NCBI GenBank assembly: GCA_009777135.1
Contig: WRMM01000013.1
Coordinates: 1 to 15,997 of the forward strand
Direction: 5' to 3'
From: Candidatus Fibrimonadales bacterium
GTDB taxonomy: Bacteria > Fibrobacterota > Fibrobacteria > Fibrobacterales > Fibrobacteraceae
DNA: 15,997 bases
This document shows, in pieces, positions 7,374 to 14,917 of this stretch (positions are counted from its first letter, which is position 1; every line of letters begins with the position of its first letter). The notes under the pieces were generated by a model, which saw nothing but the letters and a program-made list of their open reading frames with translations, did no database searches and was not told where the DNA came from. A program made the position numbers and the translations under genes.

Positions 7374-9181
7374 AAGACATCCGCAACATCGCTATACTTG
7401 CTCACATAGATGCTGGCAAAACCACGCTTTCGGAGCGTATTTTGTGGACTGCTGGCAAAATTTTGCGAGCTGGCAACGTGGAAGACGGGCTTGCCTCTAT
7501 GGATTATTTGTTTGAAGAAAAAGCCAAGGGCATAACCATAGAAGCTGGGATTTCAAATTTTGAGTGGAGAGATATTTGGTGGAATTTGATAGACGCTCCG
7601 GGGCACATTGATTTTGGAATGGAAGCCGATACCGCTTTGGAAGCTGCAGACGGCGCGGTTTTGGTGGTTTCTGCTGTGGATGGGATACAGCCGCAAACAT
7701 TTGCCGCTTGGGAAAAACTAAAATCTTTGAACAAACCCTGCATTGTATTTTTCAATAAAACAGATTTGCCGGAATCAAGGCTGGAAGAGAGTTTTTTGGA
7801 AATAGAAGAACAGCTCGGGCTTTGCCCTGTTCTGCTTTCGTGGCCGGTTAAGGATGAGGGCGTATGGGATATTTTGAGCGGAAAATTTTTGAAGCACAAT
7901 GATGAAGGCAAAGAAGATATTTTTGATTTTAAAAAAGAAAAAAATGAGATGGAAACTTTTCGCAAAGAGGCATTTGAAGCTGCTTCCCTTGCAGACGATA
8001 AATTATTGGAAAAAATGCTTGCCGGCAAAGTTCCGGAAACTGCTGAATTGCTTTTTGGCTTGCAAAAATTATTTTGCAAAGGCACGCATATTTTGTGCTA
8101 CGCCGGTTCTGCGAAAAAAAATATCGGAGTTCGTTCGCTTTTGAACGGGCTTTCGTTTTTTGTTAAACCTCAAACAATAAAAAGCAAGGAATTGGGGCAG
8201 GTTATTCGCTATCGCTCTTTTGCCGGAATTGGAGAAACGGCGATTTTCAAGAGTTATAAAAATTTGCAAAAAGAAAAATTTCCAAAAGATTTGAAATTTT
8301 ATCGCATACACGCTCAAAATCTTGCAGAGGTTTCGGAAATTTTTTGCGGCGATATATATGCTGTGAAAGGAATGCCGCATAAAAAAATCGGCAAATATGC
8401 GCCGCTATTGCAAATGCGCGTTGAATGTTTGAAAAGCGAAGATTGGAAACGCGTGGAAGAGTCTCTGAAAAGCATTGAACGCACGGATAATTCGGTAAAA
8501 ATATCAGAAAACCCAAGCGATGGCTCTTGGACTTTGCATGCGATGGGAGCGGTGCAGTTTGATTTTATTTTATCCAGATTGAAAAGAGAATTTAATTGCG
8601 AAGTTAAAGCCGGCGAGCCTAGCGTGGAGTTTAAAGAGGTTTTATCCAAAGATTTGAATGCTGTTGAAAATTTTTGCCAAATTGGAGACACAAAAGTCAG
8701 CATATCTCTTTCTGCGGTTTGCGGAGAAGGAATTGAGATTTTTGACGAGCTTTCGCAGGAAGTTAAGGAGGCTTTGGATTCCGCTTTGAATGAATTTTGC
8801 GAGGCGGGAGTTTTGGGTAAAGGCTCTTTGAGCAATGTCAAATTTATTTTGCGCAAATTGGAAGTTTCTGGGGAAATCAATTTGGCGGTGATAAAAAAAG
8901 CCTGCCTTGATGCCGCAAAAATGCTAATAGAGCCGAGTTGCGTGGAAATACGCGAACCTTGGGTGGATTTAAGCGTTCAGTGCCCATCTGCTTTTGCCGG
9001 CATGGTTGCAAACGATTTGCTTTCACGGGGCGCAAAGATTATAAACAGCGATGGCGATGGCAAAAAGCATCGATTTTTCGCAAATGCGCCGCTCAGCAAA
9101 CTTACCCGCTATACAACGGAGCTTCTTTCCATAACAAAGGGCGGTGGTAATTTCTATATTACGGCAAAGGAGTTATTATGA
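7370..9181 (+). CDS. EF-G/TetM-like translational GTPase with reduced domain IV
   Basis: A 603-residue protein related to elongation factor G and TetM-type ribosome protection GTPases. G-domain motifs: G1 AHIDAGKT (11-18), G2 GITIEAG (54-60), G3 DAPGH (75-79, His79 being the GTPase catalytic position), G4 NKTD (129-132), and a G5-like GSAKKN.GV (246-254). The segment around AGISNFEW resembles TetM more than EF-G. Domain II lies at about 270-365 and the EF-G-like domain V at about 520-603, with LTRYTTELLSITKGGG matching the family's end. It is clearly shorter than EF-G (~700): domain IV lacks the GGRGQYGHV-type loop. It is therefore probably a specialised paralogue, not the housekeeping EF-G. 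The TTG start overlaps the recG stop (TTGA); GAGG lies 10 bases upstream. Tetracycline resistance cannot be claimed. Confidence 0.85.
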   Translation: MKDIRNIAILAHIDAGKTTLSERILWTAGKILRAGNVEDGLASMDYLFEEKAKGITIEAGISNFEWRDIWWNLIDAPGHIDFGMEADTALEAADGAVLVVSAVDGIQPQTFAAWEKLKSLNKPCIVFFNKTDLPESRLEESFLEIEEQLGLCPVLLSWPVKDEGVWDILSGKFLKHNDEGKEDIFDFKKEKNEMETFRKEAFEAASLADDKLLEKMLAGKVPETAELLFGLQKLFCKGTHILCYAGSAKKNIGVRSLLNGLSFFVKPQTIKSKELGQVIRYRSFAGIGETAIFKSYKNLQKEKFPKDLKFYRIHAQNLAEVSEIFCGDIYAVKGMPHKKIGKYAPLLQMRVECLKSEDWKRVEESLKSIERTDNSVKISENPSDGSWTLHAMGAVQFDFILSRLKREFNCEVKAGEPSVEFKEVLSKDLNAVENFCQIGDTKVSISLSAVCGEGIEIFDELSQEVKEALDSALNEFCEAGVLGKGSLSNVKFILRKLEVSGEINLAVIKKACLDAAKMLIEPSCVEIREPWVDLSVQCPSAFAGMVANDLLSRGAKIINSDGDGKKHRFFANAPLSKLTRYTTELLSITKGGGNFYITAKELL

Positions 9182-9765
9182 AAAAGACAATTTTGGCCTC
9201 TCTTTTAATGTGCGCATCGCTTTTTGCATCGCAAGACCCAGTTGCTTTATTAAAGCAAAACGATACGGAACTGCAAAAGGAGCTTAAAAAAAAGACCCAT
9301 ACAGCCAAAGATATAGAGAGAATCAAGTTCTTGAGCAGCGGTCTTTTTGATTTTGCGAAAATGGCGGAACGTAGCTTGCCAAGAAAAACTTTAGATACAA
9401 TTACTCCCGCTCAGAAAGCGGAGTTTTCTAAGGAATTTCAGAGAATGATAGAGAATAGCAGCGTTCATAGATTCAAAACCACAAATTTCACCCCACCGGA
9501 TTCTACAGTTTATAAAGAGCCAAAATTCAGAAAGAATGGCGAAGAAGTCGAGGTTTCGATACATTCTTGGAGCAAGGGCAAAGATATGCTCATGGTTTAT
9601 AAAATGGATAAATCTGGCAATTCATGGCGTGTTTGGGATTTAGTCATAGACGACCTTTCTACCACCCGCAACTATCAAGACCAGTTCAAAAGCATTTTGG
9701 AAACAAAGTCTTTCCAAGAACTTATTAAAACTGTGAAAGATAAAGCGGATGAGTATGATAAATGA
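9178..9765 (+). CDS. mlaC: MlaC/Ttg2D-family periplasmic phospholipid-binding protein
   Basis: A 195-residue protein with a Sec signal peptide ending LFA at residue 17, followed by an MlaC-type domain (PF05494, from memory). Family marks are GLFDFAKMAERSL (55-67), TPAQKAEFSKEFQ (76-88), and the late block with W150, the DLVIDDLSTTRNYQDQF stretch (154-170) and I173. The family normally shuttles phospholipids across the periplasm between outer-membrane MlaA and the MlaFEDB transporter, to keep the outer membrane asymmetric. No mlaD, E or F lies beside it, so it is an orphan here. The start is well supported: AAGGAG 5 bases upstream and an ATGA overlap with the preceding stop. A 4-base overlap follows with the next gene. 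Confidence 0.85.
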   Translation: MKKTILASLLMCASLFASQDPVALLKQNDTELQKELKKKTHTAKDIERIKFLSSGLFDFAKMAERSLPRKTLDTITPAQKAEFSKEFQRMIENSSVHRFKTTNFTPPDSTVYKEPKFRKNGEEVEVSIHSWSKGKDMLMVYKMDKSGNSWRVWDLVIDDLSTTRNYQDQFKSILETKSFQELIKTVKDKADEYDK

Positions 9766-10334
9766 AATTTTGCATTGCATTTTCTTTTTCTAAAAAAGAG
9801 CAAGATTTGAGGTTGCGTTTTTGGAGGTGGGAAATATGGCGTTTAGGCACTGATTTGCTGGTAAAATCTGAAAAAGTTTTGGCTTCCGAATTAAATGCGA
9901 AAATGGAAAGAATTAAAGAAGGGACGGATACTCCGTATTTTCAGGCTCTTTTTTATCCCCACGTTGAGAATAGAATTTGGCAAGCGGCAAAAAAGTTTAT
10001 AACTCGGTTATGGAATCTTTTTTCTGTGAAATTTGAAGAGCTTGAGGTCAAAGGTTCTTTGGGCGATCCTTTTTATGATTCAATAGCAATGGGAATGACT
10101 GGCGGTTGTTATTGCCCAACTTGGGAATATAAAAACGAGGATTGGAGCGCAAAGGGTATATTAGTTTTGAAAACAGGTTTTTTTCGTTTTATTTTTTTCA
10201 TCTTTGGTTTGATTTATGAATTTTTCGTTTTATTATTTATTTTGTGGCGTGGCGCGCGGCTTGCAAAAAAATATCCGAATGGCGAAAATCTGGAAGGCAT
10301 CCGCAAATGGATTTTCTTGAAATGCCGCTCATAA
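9762..10334 (+). CDS. Small protein with one C-terminal membrane segment, possibly DUF2953-like
   Basis: A 190-residue protein of unknown function. The N-terminal half is soluble and aromatic-rich. A Gly/Cys patch (residues 99-118: GSLGDPFYDS, then GMTGGCYC) precedes a strongly hydrophobic span at about 140-163, with arginines and lysines after it. The order G-x-GDP, glycine-rich turn, proline, then membrane helix recalls DUF2953 proteins, but this is a loose resemblance from memory. The ATG overlaps the mlaC stop as ATGA. Translational coupling to mlaC suggests an envelope role (inference). The last 28 bases overlap the amidohydrolase gene. Confidence 0.7.
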   Translation: MKFCIAFSFSKKEQDLRLRFWRWEIWRLGTDLLVKSEKVLASELNAKMERIKEGTDTPYFQALFYPHVENRIWQAAKKFITRLWNLFSVKFEELEVKGSLGDPFYDSIAMGMTGGCYCPTWEYKNEDWSAKGILVLKTGFFRFIFFIFGLIYEFFVLLFILWRGARLAKKYPNGENLEGIRKWIFLKCRS

Positions 10335-11101
10335 ACGCGCACTGCCACTTGGAGCTAAGCAGCCTTGCAGGCAAGCTCCCGCGCAACAAGCCTTTTTTTG
10401 AATGGCTCTCCGAGCTTCGCAAAGAAGTGGCAAACTGGACAAAAGAAGATTATCAAAAAAGCTACATTAAAGGCTTAGAATTAGCTCATAGCGTCAATAC
10501 AGGCATAATCTATGATGTAGGAAACCAAATGTCTGAACCCCATACCCCATACCCCATACCCCATACCCCAATTCTCTCCATGCACGAAATAATTAAACAG
10601 CCGCTTCCTTTTCCTTGCACTCCCCATTCAATTTATGCTACTCCGCCAGAGCTTGTTAGGATGGCTATTAAGCAGTGTCGGGAGGCAGGCATACCTTGGA
10701 GCATTCATTTGGCAGAGTTTGATGATAGCGATAGGTTTAGCGATTTTTTGGAGATTTTTAAAGATGAATTGGGGCTTGTTAAAAATGGGTTTATAGTTCA
10801 TGGAAATTTTTTAACTGAAAAAGACTTGGATTTTATGGCGAAAAATGATATTGCCATTGTGCATTGCCCTCAAAGCCATGAATGGTTTGGGCATAAAGAC
10901 CCAGATTTTGAAATGTGGAAAAAAAGCGGAGCAGATATTTGCATTGCTACGGACAGCTTGGCTTCGGCAGATTCTTTGGATTTAATGGAGCAGATAAAAA
11001 CGTTGTTCAGGCGATATCCAAAAGCGTTTACTCACAAAGAAGCCATGGCTGCAATAACTGCTACGCCTGGAAAATACTTGGCGAAAACCAACCGCTATTA
11101 G
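10307..11101 (+). CDS. Amidohydrolase-superfamily enzyme (deaminase/chlorohydrolase-like), with heptamer insertion
   Basis: A 264-residue metal-dependent amidohydrolase barrel. Ligand motifs in order: H12-x-H14 in INAHCHLELSS, PHS near 106-108, H134 in IHLAE, H165 in VHG, HCPQSHEWFGH (186-196), and D216 in ATDSLAS. The last two blocks resemble those in aminofutalosine deaminase-type and related cytosine deaminase-like proteins; the substrate cannot be fixed. The small beta-sandwich domain flanking the barrel in ~400-residue relatives is absent. Residues 78-88 (PHTPYPI-PHTP) are encoded entirely by a CCCCATA tandem tract. Start choice: ATG 10307 has GGAAGG 9 bases upstream. A GTG at 10244 would add 21 residues lying wholly over the previous gene; ATG 10322 is also possible. 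The 3' end overlaps a convergent gene by 41 bases. Confidence 0.8.
   Translation: MDFLEMPLINAHCHLELSSLAGKLPRNKPFFEWLSELRKEVANWTKEDYQKSYIKGLELAHSVNTGIIYDVGNQMSEPHTPYPIPHTPILSMHEIIKQPLPFPCTPHSIYATPPELVRMAIKQCREAGIPWSIHLAEFDDSDRFSDFLEIFKDELGLVKNGFIVHGNFLTEKDLDFMAKNDIAIVHCPQSHEWFGHKDPDFEMWKKSGADICIATDSLASADSLDLMEQIKTLFRRYPKAFTHKEAMAAITATPGKYLAKTNRY
10538..10569 (+). repeat. In-frame (CCCCATA)4-CCCC tandem heptamer repeat
   Basis: Five CCCC tracts with four ATA spacers make a perfect array of about 4.6 units within the amidohydrolase gene. On the minus strand it reads GGGGTAT, the same unit as the two intergenic tracts at 3792-3815 and 3868-3897, and it forms a G-quadruplex pattern. Seven-base units mean that gain or loss of one copy shifts the reading frame. 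Confidence 0.95.
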
Positions 11102-11780
11102 GCAAATGCGCATTCCAAGTTTCAATAATTTTTTCTTTGCTATTCGCTGCATTGGGAAGCATTTCCAAAAGAGAATATAAAATTATAGCAGATTTATTTG
11201 CAAATGTTATTGGCTCCCCATCAACCTTGGCAGAAGCTTCGGTTTTTTCTGGCCTGGGGGCTTCTCTAAAGAAAATTATTTTTTCTGGATTTATAAGTTC
11301 AATCTCTTTGTAAAGCATTTCTCTTAAAATTGCCTTCTCTCTTGGCAATGCAATCCCGCTGCATTTAAAAAAGAAAGATATAGCGCATGTATTCAAATTT
11401 ACATCCAATTTTTTCAGCAATCTTTCCAAAACTTCTCTAGCCGCTGCAGTCAGTTCTTGCGGTGAATGAAAAAGCAAAAGATAAGCAGCATTCATTTTAA
11501 TTTCTTTAGGAACAGAAAAACTCAAAGACCGCATAGATTTAGTATAAACAGAATGTTTCTGCAAAGCCAAATAAAAATCATTGAGGTTAGCAGTATCTTT
11601 CCACAGCGAATCATTAGCCTGTGGCAAGTGGCTAACAGCTAGCGGAGCAGGCTGAATAACCATCGGCTGTTCAGCGGTAAAATCGGGCAAATCATTTAAT
11701 ATGGGTTCAGACAAAATAACCTCAAACCCGCCTAATTCTCCTTGAGCGCGCAGATAAGTTTGCAAAGGTGTTTCATTCAT
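11061..11780 (-). CDS. Hypothetical protein resembling a degenerate family-4 uracil-DNA glycosylase
   Basis: A 239-residue protein. The first ~60 residues are proline-rich and probably a linker. From about residue 65 the order of segments parallels bacterial Fe-S uracil-DNA glycosylases: LNDFYLALQKH, a strand AAYLLLFHSP where the family has VGEAPG, a helix, the strand TCAISFFFKC in place of the YITNVVKCRPP type, a helix with an acidic start, LINPEKIIFF for the usual I-x-P-x-VIVLLG, and a final SKEKIIETW for K-x-x-W. The catalytic GEAPG motif and the late HP motif are missing, and only two cysteines remain, so no Fe-S cluster is expected. This is by-eye fold matching. The ATG lies one base beyond the receptor's stop; a TTG at 11792 could add four residues. 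Confidence 0.6.
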   Translation of the reverse strand: MNETPLQTYLRAQGELGGFEVILSEPILNDLPDFTAEQPMVIQPAPLAVSHLPQANDSLWKDTANLNDFYLALQKHSVYTKSMRSLSFSVPKEIKMNAAYLLLFHSPQELTAAAREVLERLLKKLDVNLNTCAISFFFKCSGIALPREKAILREMLYKEIELINPEKIIFFREAPRPEKTEASAKVDGEPITFANKSAIILYSLLEMLPNAANSKEKIIETWNAHLPNSGWFSPSIFQA

Positions 11781-11781
11781 A

Positions 11782-14046
11782 TCAAAGCCCAAAATGTCCT
11801 TCTATGCCAAATTGCAGATAAAATCCCATTCCTTTTGCCATAAATGGCACAATGTCAAATCCGTTGTCGCTAATGTTGCTCACAGAAACAGAACGTTCTC
11901 TTGCATTATCGCCTCCCAAAAAGCGAAGCGCTTTTACATCCATCGGCGCAAATATGTTATTTGCTTCCACAAAAAAACGCACTTTTTCCAAGAAAAAAAA
12001 TCTAACATTTGATTTTAAATCCAAATTAAAGCGAAAGTCCGTGCGAAAAAGAGAGGCAGTTTCATCGGAGAGTTTAATATGCCTTTGCCCAGGTTCTTCT
12101 GCGGTGGGAGGCGTTATTGCCCATTCGTAGAGCGGTTTGTTAAGGGCAGCGCGATGGCTGATTATGAACGATATAAGAGAATCGCTTCTTGGATAAATTC
12201 TCAAATGCGAAGCCATGTCCAAGTGTGAGTTTGCCTGCCATGGCAGGGAATGACCGTTTGGAAGTTCGTATTCGCCATAGATGCGCGAAACATTGCTTTG
12301 GAGCGCAACTCTGTGCAGGCTATGGTATTCAAAAGTCATTTGAGCGCCGCTTACCCATCCAAAATCAACTTTTTGCTGTTCTTTATAATATTCAAAAGCA
12401 TCGGGAATTGGCAAAATAGGATTTGGATAATAACGGCCAAGTCCGTGCGCAGAAATTTTCACACCGCCAAAAGTTAGCCTTGTGCCAGCTTTCATGGAAG
12501 CTCCGCCGTTTAGTTCGCCTTTTATTTCGTTTCCGTCTAAATACTCATGCCAATCGGAGCGCCATGCCGTATTTCCAAAAACAGCCAAACTCTTGCTGAA
12601 TTCTTTTTCTGTGTCAAAAGAAGCGAGAGGCAAAATTTGCTTTGCAGAAGAAGAAAAAACTCCGCCTGCTCCAAGCGTATTTCTGAATGTGCTGCTTCCG
12701 ATTTTATAATAAATATTCGCTTGAACTACATTGTCATTTAATTCATCTTCAGAGCCGAGATCTTCTCCCCACTTTCTTGAAACATTGTGAAAGTCATACA
12801 AAAGAGCAAATCCCAGATTATCGGTTTGCTCCCAAGATATTCCCGTGCTTGCGGTTAAATGCGATTTTTCATAATTGTCTATTAAATTTGGGTCGCAAAT
12901 AATAATATTAGGGCATTCAATTTTTCTGAAAGCAGAAGTGTCTTTTAAATTTTTTGAAATTTCTTGCGAAATCATTCCTACATGAATATTTGTGCCGCCA
13001 AAGGTTTTATATTCGGCAGAAGCCAGACCGTAAATTTGCGTACCCTGTATCACAGCAACGCTTTCTTGGCGAACGGAGTACTCATCGCTTGCATAAAGCC
13101 CTGTTAAAGCCCAGCTATTGTGAGAGGAATCACTGCCAAAAAGCCTTGCGTAAATATCCATTGAAGAAAGAGAAAAGAAGTTGGTTTCAGCTGGACGATC
13201 ATCGTTGCGATCATCTTTTTTTCTAAATTCGGTGAAAAATTTTTCGCCCATGTTTTTTAGCATAAAAGGATCCAAATATCTTGCGCTAAAAGCAAAGCCG
13301 TCTCCAAAGAGCCAAGGACCTTCCATGTAAATTTCTCTTAAAGTTGTTCCCATTGAAATATTCGCTTTAAATTCATCTGAATTTCTAGGCGCAAACTGAA
13401 CCGAGCCTGCAAGCCCTTGGTTAAAGGGATTTGTTCCGTAATGCTCATTGATGTTTATATTCTCAATTGCCCGCGGGTTTATAACCGATAAATTTCCAGG
13501 AAAACCTATATCCAAGTGCCGCATATTCGGAACCCTAAGTTCGCCAAGGTGATAAGCCACTTCTTCTGCTCGGCTGCCATCGTAAAACAAATTGCTTGAA
13601 AAATCCATTTGCCCAGACATGCCTGGCATTTGGCTCAAATGCTCGGTTAAATCAAAGCGAAGCCCGGCCGCATCCTCAAGCTTTTGCATGGAAACTGCTT
13701 TTGGATTTTGCCAAGCTGCACTGCCATCGCCTATAATCGTTGCGCTTCCAAGGTGCCTGGCATTTGAGCGCATGGTTACAACAACATCCAGCAAATCGGC
13801 AAAATCCTGCATTTCTGCAACTGTGCTGTCAAAACCAGCTTTTTTAAAAAGCAAAACGGCGTTTCTGCTATCCAGCGTAAACTCAAATCTGCCTCTGCTA
13901 TCGCTTTGCCCCAAAACTTTGCCAGAAATATATGTAATGTTTACGTGCGGAATTGGCCTATCGGTAGTCTCTTCCACAATCACGCCTCTAAGCGGCGCAG
14001 CATACAGAGCTGCTGCTAAAAATAAAATGGAAAACGATAAACGCAT
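11782..14046 (-). CDS. TonB-dependent outer-membrane receptor with carboxypeptidase-regulatory-like domain
   Basis: A 754-residue outer-membrane protein. It has a signal peptide MRLSFSI...LYA (1-16), a carboxypeptidase-regulatory-like beta domain (about 17-95, with the SRGRFEFTL turn), a plug domain (about 100-225, including L-SQMPGMSG, the YDGSRAEE segment, NPRAIENININEHYG and GLAGSVQFAPR), then a long beta-barrel rich in alternating aromatic residues to the C-terminus. Such receptors import large or scarce ligands (siderophores, cobalamin, glycans) using TonB energy; no neighbouring lipoprotein identifies the ligand. The open frame continues 90 codons upstream, but that part runs opposite the Ppx/GppA gene and lacks receptor features, so I start at 14046. 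The downstream UDG-like gene begins one base after its stop. Confidence 0.88.
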   Translation of the reverse strand: MRLSFSILFLAAALYAAPLRGVIVEETTDRPIPHVNITYISGKVLGQSDSRGRFEFTLDSRNAVLLFKKAGFDSTVAEMQDFADLLDVVVTMRSNARHLGSATIIGDGSAAWQNPKAVSMQKLEDAAGLRFDLTEHLSQMPGMSGQMDFSSNLFYDGSRAEEVAYHLGELRVPNMRHLDIGFPGNLSVINPRAIENININEHYGTNPFNQGLAGSVQFAPRNSDEFKANISMGTTLREIYMEGPWLFGDGFAFSARYLDPFMLKNMGEKFFTEFRKKDDRNDDRPAETNFFSLSSMDIYARLFGSDSSHNSWALTGLYASDEYSVRQESVAVIQGTQIYGLASAEYKTFGGTNIHVGMISQEISKNLKDTSAFRKIECPNIIICDPNLIDNYEKSHLTASTGISWEQTDNLGFALLYDFHNVSRKWGEDLGSEDELNDNVVQANIYYKIGSSTFRNTLGAGGVFSSSAKQILPLASFDTEKEFSKSLAVFGNTAWRSDWHEYLDGNEIKGELNGGASMKAGTRLTFGGVKISAHGLGRYYPNPILPIPDAFEYYKEQQKVDFGWVSGAQMTFEYHSLHRVALQSNVSRIYGEYELPNGHSLPWQANSHLDMASHLRIYPRSDSLISFIISHRAALNKPLYEWAITPPTAEEPGQRHIKLSDETASLFRTDFRFNLDLKSNVRFFFLEKVRFFVEANNIFAPMDVKALRFLGGDNARERSVSVSNISDNGFDIVPFMAKGMGFYLQFGIEGHFGL

Positions 14047-14054
14047 GGCTTTGA

Positions 14055-14067
14055 AATTTAGTAAATT
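14055..14067. promoter_or_regulatory. Symmetric divergent promoter/operator candidate AATTTA-G-TAAATT
   Basis: A perfect 6+1+6 palindrome sits in the 28 bases between the receptor ATG (14046, minus) and the preferred Ppx/GppA ATG (14075, plus). Each half reads TAAATT toward its gene, ending 8 and 7 bases before the two start codons. It could therefore act as a pair of overlapping -10 boxes or as a dimeric operator. Confidence 0.4.
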
Positions 14068-14074
14068 CACTGCA

Positions 14075-14917
14075 ATGTTTAATGCTTTTCCGCACATCGC
14101 TTCAATAGATATAGGCAGCCACAGCACAATTCTTTTAGTCGCAAAAAAAGAAGATGGCAATGTAAAGGCTTTGGCGCAAAAAATGGAAGTTTGCAGGCTT
14201 GATGAAGGTAATCTGGAAACTCTTTGCGAAATTTTAACAAAATTTAGGGGAATGGCGCATTCGCTGGGGGCAGAAATAAAGGCTGTTGCCATGACTGAGG
14301 CAATGCGAAACGCCAATAATCAAGAAAAAATTTTGCAGGCTGTTGAGCGCGCTGTTTGGGTAAAACCTCGCATAATAAGCAACGAAGAGGAAGCAGAGCT
14401 TTCTTACAAGGCTGTTTCAAAAATTTATGGCAAAGATATTTTAACTGCTGATGTGGGCGGAAGGTCAACGGAATTATCAATTGGAAAAAAGTTTTTGAGC
14501 ATGCCTGTTGGCGCTCTTGCTCTTTCTGAGCAGATGGGTATTATACCAGGTCCCGAATATAAAAAATGGGCAAAGGAATTTTTCAAGAGCATTAACATAA
14601 AACCTTTTGCTAAAAAAGATACCTATTTCGTGGGCGGAACAGCTGTTGCCCTTGGAATGCTGGCAAAGGAGATAAAGCATTTTGATGCGGAGGCTTTGGA
14701 GGGGCAAACAATTTTTGTTGCTGATATTGAGCGAGTTATAATACATTTGAGCAATTTATCAAAAGAGCTGAGAAATGCCATGCCCGGTTTGGAACAGGGC
14801 AGGGGAGACGTGATTATATGCGGTCTTTACTGGATTCGCTCTCTTTGCGAAAAATTAAGAATTGATTCCATAAAAATTTCTGCTTTGGGTTTAAGATTCG
14901 GATTGCTGTGTGACTAA
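14075..14917 (+). CDS. Ppx/GppA-family phosphatase-like protein
   Basis: A 280-residue single-module member of the exopolyphosphatase/guanosine pentaphosphatase family (actin/HSP70 fold). Members remove phosphate from polyphosphate or pppGpp. Visible motifs: first phosphate loop IASIDIGSHS (residues 8-17; family DIGSNT), the ISNEEEAEL glutamate cluster (101-109) where the catalytic Glu lies, second loop DVGGRSTE (126-133; family DIGGGSTE), MPVGAL, FVGGTAVALG (185-194), and a C-terminal ALGLRFGLL. The N-to-H and G-to-R changes in the phosphate loops are unusual. The length matches short bacterial members without the C-terminal domain. ATG 14045 would add 10 residues, but its codon overlaps the receptor's start codon; 14075 gives the usual short lead into the first strand. 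It overlaps the next gene by 8 bases. Confidence 0.85.
   Translation: MFNAFPHIASIDIGSHSTILLVAKKEDGNVKALAQKMEVCRLDEGNLETLCEILTKFRGMAHSLGAEIKAVAMTEAMRNANNQEKILQAVERAVWVKPRIISNEEEAELSYKAVSKIYGKDILTADVGGRSTELSIGKKFLSMPVGALALSEQMGIIPGPEYKKWAKEFFKSINIKPFAKKDTYFVGGTAVALGMLAKEIKHFDAEALEGQTIFVADIERVIIHLSNLSKELRNAMPGLEQGRGDVIICGLYWIRSLCEKLRIDSIKISALGLRFGLLCD

Noticed and set aside
7504..8085. A 193-codon minus-strand frame inside the EF-G-like gene
   Set aside because: Ser/Lys-rich shadow of a clearly conserved GTPase domain, with no recognisable motif or ribosome site.
7370..9181. Tetracycline resistance (tetM/tetO) call for the GTPase
   Set aside because: TetM-like local similarity exists in the G domain, but domain IV is reduced and the gene sits in a housekeeping operon without mobile elements.
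13592..14044. A 150-codon N-terminal extension of the Ppx/GppA frame
   Set aside because: It is antisense to the receptor's plug region and has no family resemblance; the Ppx/GppA domain starts near 14075.
14047..14316. Ninety extra N-terminal codons on the TonB receptor frame
   Set aside because: They lie antisense to the Ppx/GppA gene and put a long non-secretory stretch before a perfect signal peptide starting at 14046.
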